Made by a program: the position numbers and the translations under genes. A stretch of DNA of 64,000 nucleotides, taken from the NCBI GenBank assembly GCA_037783415.1, contig JAZGTN010000119.1, forward strand, positions 1,620,001-1,684,000, read 5' to 3'. Source of the stretch: Leptasterias polaris (taxonomy: Eukaryota > Echinodermata > Asteroidea > Forcipulatida > Asteriidae). Under the pieces are notes generated by a model, which did no database searches, was not told the origin of the DNA, and saw only the letters and a program-made list of their open reading frames with translations. This document shows positions 58,326-64,000 of this stretch, piece after piece. Within the stretch, counting starts at the first letter, position 1; every line of letters begins with the position of its first letter.

Positions 58326-59904
58326 TAAAACTAAAAGCAATCCTGTGAACTTAATTATGAGAACGTATGTACGCCTTCTCAAATAGAGCAAGTTGCTAAC
58401 TCCATGTTGTTTTAATTAAAAGTTAAGAAAAAGTGAACAATTCACACCCGAACCGAACTTCCCGAACCGAAGCTAAATAAAACTTTTGCATTCGATTTTT
58501 TCCCCCAACCAAGGCCAAAAGAAAATGTGATGTTTTTACAACACATTCAAGTAGTTTTACTATTTAGTAGCATTCCATTGGTAAGTTTTATGATCAAGAA
58601 CGAAGCTGATCGAAAATTACACCGGGAAAAGAGATGCACTGCATTGCTGCTGCACATATATAGCCTATAGTATATTATAGGGTAGGGAGGATACGAAGAG
58701 GATTGCCTTGTCACCAACACAGGCCATACAACGTATTTAGGTCATGCAATAATCAGTAACGATAAATTACATTTCTTCAATCCAGAAAAATCACATTGAG
58801 GTAAGATCAATCCTATCAAATAAACAAATACATAGCATTTAATGTAAACCAATGTACATCTCTTGACAAATATTGTCATATTCATTAACAGTATTAACGA
58901 TATTTGGTACGTTTTTCTCTCACCATTTTGACAATTCTCCACAAAACTGATGGCCAAATTGGAAAGAGGACAATTGAGGGCGCTGTTCAAAATGTCTCCA
59001 AAATCTATCAATATTGAAATAAAACAGCCGTCAAATAAAACAGCCGTCTGTTTAACTTAAACGTTTATTCCATTTTTAAAAAGGGGTCCGACTGAAAGAT
59101 TTGAATGAGTTCAAGACATGAGTTCAAAAATCATGAACAAATTTGTGAAGCAAAATTTAAATATCTGAAATATAAGAGTTATTTTATGATATTATCAACA
59201 GATATGTGAATTAATAGAAAATAGGAACTATTTGTAATTAAAACTAAACAGAGAAAGGTATAGAATTATTGACTATTCCAAATAAAGTGGCAATAATCAA
59301 TATTACTACGCATTTTTAACCCAAACTTAGTTGAAGCAAAAATGATATTTCCTTCAATTAACTGAACATCAAATATAAAATCAAGAATTAAGATATATCA
59401 TCATCTAAACTATTGGTAATTGTTAAGTTTTAAAACATTTTTTTTAAAGATCTGGATCGAGAGTTACTTTTTTGGGGGGCGGATGTGTGTGACATGTGTG
59501 TGACATGTGTTGCCACAGTCAACAATTAAGTAAGTGGCGCCGCGCTATAACTAAAAATGTATTCCAAAATGGTGTAAACGCAGGACGTAACCTCACATTT
59601 TGGTCATCACTTGTTTAACTTCTGTATATCAAAATGTGGCCTCCACATCAATTGAAACCAGATAATTGCTGTAAAAAGGGTTGTGGATAATTAATTACTG
59701 TAAATCAAGCAGTAATTTTAAGGTTAATCACCCACCAGCTAGCAGTTGCACTTACTTGCACAGTGTCTGAGTGTGCCGGGGGTCGAGCACCGCTGACCCG
59801 GCCAAGTAAGTCATCCAAACACCGTCATTTGGACATTTTGTACGGCAAGTGTCAGTGAGCCGTTGTTAAACTGTCAAAAATTTGTGAAACACAGACGTAT
59901 CAAA
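58326..59904. other. Upstream of the partial gene, no feature recognised
   Basis: AT-rich DNA without recognised repeats. The last ~150 bp before the ATG at 59905 (from 'gggggtcgagcaccgctgacc') are GC-richer and could hold the promoter and leader of the downstream gene. Confidence 0.35.
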
Positions 59905-61753
59905 ATGTACGGAGGCAGTAAGCAAGACTATGTGTTCGATTTTGACTTGGTAAGTATAGGTTACACAAAAAATTATCCTTTTCAGCTAGCTAGGCCCGGG
60001 AAAACATGGACAAGAAACTTAAACCTATCTATCTTCTAAAAAGTTAAAAGTAACACAACTGCTCCCCCTAAACTTAAAGTATAAAGAGTTAGACTCTAAA
60101 GTAGTTCTTTTCAAATCAATATGACTCATTTACATGGGCTTTATAATAATGGTTTACACTGCAGACGGTAATATGGAATCAGGTTCAATGCCTTTTCCTC
60201 TTAATGTTTTCATCAATACAAATTTAAATGATTCTTATTCTTAAAGTTATTGATAATTTAACATTTTGTTGTTGTTTACTTTCTATCTCTAACTCGATTG
60301 TAGTACCGGTACTTAAACCAAACTTCCTAAAAAAGGACCCCTAAAATGTGACTTGTTTTTTCGAAATTTTGACATCTGCAGCGGTCATACGACGAGTACA
60401 GCGCCTCAGTTACTGGGTCTAGGTTGCACTGTGACTTGGAGGCCTGAAGATAGAGCTCAAGACAAGTGATAGAATAGTTGCAATAATCGTGTCCTCCGAT
60501 GGAGGGTTACGATTATCGCAACTAGTGATAGAAATTATGAAGAAATATCAGTTTTATTGAAAGATTTGGATTTTACAAAAACAATTGACTGCAAAAATCT
60601 TTATAAAGTGACATTACGTGTCGATTTTAGAAGTAATATAAATTTACTAACCGTATTTTGTAATTAATTGAGTGATATAGTGAGTCAAATAAATGTTTTT
60701 AAAACAAAATCTATCCGCTTGGCCCAATTCCATGGCACTGCTTACTATACCATGAGCAGGCCTCGAACTTCGCTCTTGAAGGACACAGCAATTTTCCTCT
60801 CGTAAGACCTAAGGGGCACCTCTATGACTATGAAGAAAAGGTAAATTTGTATTGGAAGTTTGCAAAAGGCACCCAGCAAAAGCACAGGGCACCACGGCAA
60901 TTGCTGTGGGTGCCGTGGGTTAATTAGAGGCCTGCATGACATCGCTACATAATAATAATAATAATAATTAATAGTGGCCTCTTACTTAGCGCACAATTCC
61001 GTCACGCAGTGACGCTCATGGCACCCATAGTCAGAATCACAACTTACAGGGTACTGTATAAATGCAGTTATTTTTTTAGTGTGATGGGGTGGTGCCATGA
61101 CATTAGTGGGGACTAAGAAGTTGCTATGTGAAAAAGATGTTTAAATATATCGTTAAATATCACTGAAAGATCAATTGAAACCATGGACAAATTAAAATAT
61201 TACTTTATAATAACAAATAAAATGTTGATTTAAATATAAAACTCTAAAGCTATTTAGTATTACTTGTCTTTCAGGGAATAATAATTCGTAATTTCTTTAA
61301 AAAACAAAAAACCCAGACAGTTTAAAAACTTTATTATTGTATTAAATTTTATTGGCTTAGGCCTATACTATTAGGTATTAAACCAAAGTTGCCAGAAGAA
61401 TGTTGTGATCATGAAGTTATAATAAGTTGGTATCAAGCCCTATTCTTTAGTACAGGGCAACGATACTGTTTGCAATGGATTTACAAAATAAACCACATTG
61501 TTATTGAACTTGTCCAATCTTCTGTGACTAGAAGAGGTGACTGGTTGGATGAGGCACTGGGACTAAGCGAACCGATGATAATCTTCCATTTACCTCAATG
61601 AGGGCGCTGTTCGAGCTTGTGACGTTATTTATTTAAGGCGTCTAATGAAGTTCCATTAGAATTTTAACATTTGACTCTTGCATCTCTTTTATCCATAGAA
61701 CCCGTATGAGAGCTTCATGCGGAATCACCTTAAGCATTACGGATACTATACAG
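59905..61753 (+). CDS. Partial unrecognised gene, first two coding exons
   Basis: Exon 59905-59949 starts with aaaATG and encodes MYGGSKQDYVFDFDL, with donor TTG|gtaagt. Exon 61699-61753 has acceptor atccatag| and encodes NPYESFMRNHLKHYGYYT, with donor ACAG|gtaaag leaving one base. The junction is in phase, and the short acidic-aromatic start followed by a basic stretch reads as one natural N-terminus. I do not recognise the family. The remaining exons would lie beyond the window or in the unassigned DNA after 61754. Confidence 0.5.
60478..60522. repeat. Foldback element GTTGCAATAATCGTGTCCTCC
   Basis: The arms GTTGCAATAATCG and CGATTATCGCAAC, plus CCTCC/GGAGG, surround 'gat'. It is a short relative of the element at 31042-31109. 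Confidence 0.75.
60948..61030 (-). repeat. SINE tail fragment, reversed, with (AAT)n
   Basis: (AAT)n is followed by 'agtggcctcttacttagcgcac' and CCGTCACGCAGTGACGCTCA, then TGGC. This is the reverse of the SINE tail at 51541-51590. Confidence 0.65.
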
Positions 61754-61765
61754 GTAAAGTTTAAG

Positions 61766-61818
61766 CATTTAGAATTTTTTTGAATTTAGAATTTTTTTGA
61801 ATTTAGAATTTTATTGTC
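61766..61818 (+). repeat. 17-bp tandem repeat, three units
   Basis: TTTAGAATTTTTTTGAA starts at 61768, 61785 and 61802 (the last incomplete), beginning 15 bp after the exon donor at 61753. Confidence 0.85.
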
Positions 61819-61904
61819 CGCGTCATAAAAATACAGAATTTGTTTTTCCATTGGCACATAGGAATAGATCATTCATTTAGTTAAAAACATTTATATAGAT
61901 GGGT

Positions 61905-62118
61905 TGCAGTATGACGTAAGTCGGCCATCTTTACTGGCAATTTGGAACACACAGTCATGCGTTACGCGTGAGAACAGCGTGCAGCACGCGCACTTTTCAC
62001 CAAACTCATTGCATGATTGGTTAATAGTGAACGACGCGGCTGCGTTAATAATTTGAGCGCTTGACGCGCCTGCAAGCCAAAATGCAATTTGCCCGTAAAG
62101 ATGGCGTCTACTGGGAAC
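61905..62118. repeat. Degenerate foldback element
   Basis: The left end CAGTATGACGTAAGTCGGCC, ATCTTTAC and right end GTAAAGATGGCGTCTACTGG are inverted with mismatches. The interior is rich in GCG and holds 'gttacgcgtgagaacagcgtgc'. The composition resembles the 10362-10540 element (GATGGCGG, GACGTCA), but the ends differ. Confidence 0.6.
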
Positions 62119-62370
62119 TATCTATAGCAACTTTACACAGATTAAAATGACAGAAATATACACAATCAAATAAAACATCCACTAAAACAGGAGCAAATTT
62201 ACAAAGTAGGGCTCAAATTTGGGGGGAAAATTATCAGGGGCTTGTAGCTCAAAAAAGTTTACAGGACCAGAATTAAAACGAGAAAAAACAAAACCCAGTT
62301 TAACATTTGATTTTTTTTGTATGTGAACAAGCACTAAGGGAAGATGAATCTCATTTGTAATATGAATAAG

Positions 62371-62533
62371 TGGAGCTGCTTAAGCACAAAAAGTAGCTAA
62401 GCACAACAAAATTATGCTTAGCAGAATAAGGTAACCGGCCAAAATACCATTTCTCATAAATCATTTGTGACTGGTATCCTGCTCATTTTTGCTTAGTCAG
62501 GAAATCTTTCCTGCTCCATGAAATTGGGCCCAG
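62371..62533 (-). repeat. Miniature element (GCTTAAGCAG family), inverted copy
   Basis: GAGCTGCTTAAGCACAAAAAG, quoted here as GAGCTGCTTAAGCAC and AAAAAG, then TAGCTAAGCACAACAAAATT at the left; TGAAATTGGGCCCAG at the right. The 'taagcacaaaaagtagctaagcac' interior is the likely source of the 17-bp unit at 49725-50018. Confidence 0.85.
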
Positions 62534-64000
62534 AGTTCTAGCAACGATTACAAATTTTAACACAAAGTTGATCCAACCGTTCCCCAGTATTCCACCAAGT
62601 GCATTTTGTAATTGTAAACCTAAAAACGATAACAGATCTTTTGTGTGTTGGAGTGGATGAACGTGACACACCGTCTGTTTGTATTGTTTGGAAACATCGA
62701 TACCAGGACTGTGAAAAAAAAAGTTCAAAGGTCATTGTTAACAAAATGGAAAGCTGTGCTACTATCAATCAAAGTTCTTGGCATGTGTGTAACTGGTAAC
62801 TTGGCTAGTGGCTCACGTTTTAGACAAATGAAATATTTTTAAAATCCAACTGTTGTCGGTTGTCAAAATTAAATTGCAATGCCAGGCTATTATTATTAAA
62901 CTGTGTTTGCAGCTTGATGATTTGAATTTGATACTGTGCATAATTTTCCAAAACATCGCCCTCACTGAGGTAAATGAAAGGGTTTATTGAAGTACATGTA
63001 CTATGTGTAGGTACACGTGTAGTTTCAAACGGTTCTAAATTGATTTGTCATAAAAACTCAAATACAATTGTCACAGGTTTTTACCTCTATTAATTTAGAG
63101 CCTGCGATCGGTTCTATGTTGTGTAAGGGAAACTTGCTCGGTAAATAAACGCAACGGACAGCTATATATGTGGGTTGATTCTCCAACTGGAATCACCGTA
63201 TTATTATTGGTTCATACGAATAATGCCAACAACAGTATGTAAATGATAAACAAGCAATTGAAATATAAAGAATTTGATAAATACAAGTCTAGGTTAAAAT
63301 ACAATAGCTTCAGTTAGAAGTTATTATCATCAAATGGAATACGATCTAACACTTGATAAAATATACAAAAATACATCGGTGAAAATACATGGATATTGGT
63401 AAAGATCTTAGCTGGGTTTATCTGCACTTCTACGGCTGGGGATGGAAGGTACACGTCACTCAGATGGGCTCCAAGATGACAACCTCAAGGTCCAGGAAAA
63501 GGCGATGAAAGGGGTTGAGAAGCGGGGCAAGGTGGAGAGATGAACCGGGTCATATCTACCAAAGCGGACCTGGGGGGCTAGTACATCTGTATCAACAGAG
63601 CACGTGAAAAAGGGATGCAATAGTTTAGGAACCACTTTTAGGGAAAAGTCGTCGCGTTCCAATCAAGTCAAGACAAAGTGTATAGCGGGACACTTTTTCT
63701 GACTTAGCATCTTAGGCCGTTCTCGCTTCTATATCAATCAATTATGCAAAATACAACCAACCATAGAAAATTGAGTCTAACTAATTATAATAAACAAAAT
63801 ATCACCCGTTCAATGAAATTGGCGACTGGAACATGTTCTCTCAGGAACATAATAATCATGTGGAAACACTTGGGCTTCGAAAAGGAATATTGAATAAAAC
63901 ATATCAAGGATATCGCTCAACGTAGATCTTTGTGTGTATGTGTGCGGAACATAGGTGGTCAACCGGTCAAAGATCACAATTGTTTATAATCCCAAACAGC
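62534..64000. other. No recognised feature to the window end
   Basis: AT-rich DNA with no repeat or domain I can name. A GC-richer patch at 63430-63660 holds a 68-codon minus-strand open frame without recognisable motifs. Further exons of the 59905 gene could be hidden here, but I could not identify one with confidence. Confidence 0.35.

Noticed and set aside
63456..63662. 68-codon minus-strand frame as a gene
   Set aside because: GC-richer patch but no domain, no start context and no supporting exons.

Overview
The window is animal nuclear DNA, and everything in it fits a repeat-rich marine invertebrate. Its genes have many small exons with canonical GT-AG junctions and compatible phases. 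It also carries several non-LTR retrotransposon clades, tRNA-derived SINE pieces and dense families of miniature inverted-repeat elements. I infer an echinoderm, probably a sea star, from the style of the TTAA-flanked repeats; this is recollection, not a database result.

Two protein genes can be reconstructed in full and one in part, all on the plus strand. (1) 5917-9759: a four-exon gene for a 327-residue alpha/beta-hydrolase of the DUF829/TMEM53 family. (2) 30841-54327: a twelve-exon gene for a 352-residue prostaglandin reductase 3 (PTGR3/ZADH2), a medium-chain NADPH-dependent reductase. All twelve coding exons join in frame, although its introns are full of repeats. (3) 59905-61753: the first two coding exons of a gene I do not recognise, which runs off the window. 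The three genes show no functional link; they are neighbours only.

Layout. 1-5615 holds two inverted blocks of a ~201-bp satellite around a ~1.8-kb core. 5.9-10.2 kb is the DUF829 gene. 10.3-16 kb is miniature elements and a 294-bp tandem repeat. 16-18.3 kb holds two broken LINE copies. 18.9-27 kb has two inverted CpG-rich tandem arrays enclosing a nested pair of minus-strand LINEs: a CR1/L2-type element inserted in a Tx1-type element, with an 8-bp target duplication. 27-30.8 kb is mostly unassigned with small repeats. 30.8-54.3 kb is PTGR3. 54.6-59.8 kb is a LINE 3' end plus miniature elements. 59.9-64 kb is the partial gene and unassigned DNA.

The most striking feature is PTGR3 intron 9 (43576-50695). 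About 98% of it is three abutting tandem arrays: ~116 apparently identical 52-bp units, ~17 units of 17 bp that look derived from a miniature element seen elsewhere in the window, and ~41 units of 15 bp carrying 37 exact TGAGTCA (AP-1-type) motifs. Other notable points are a family of TTAA-flanked elements with variable central hairpins (one with a paralogous empty site), a hAT-type miniature element with perfect 8-bp target duplications, and a 1.2-kb repeat with several CRE-like palindromes.
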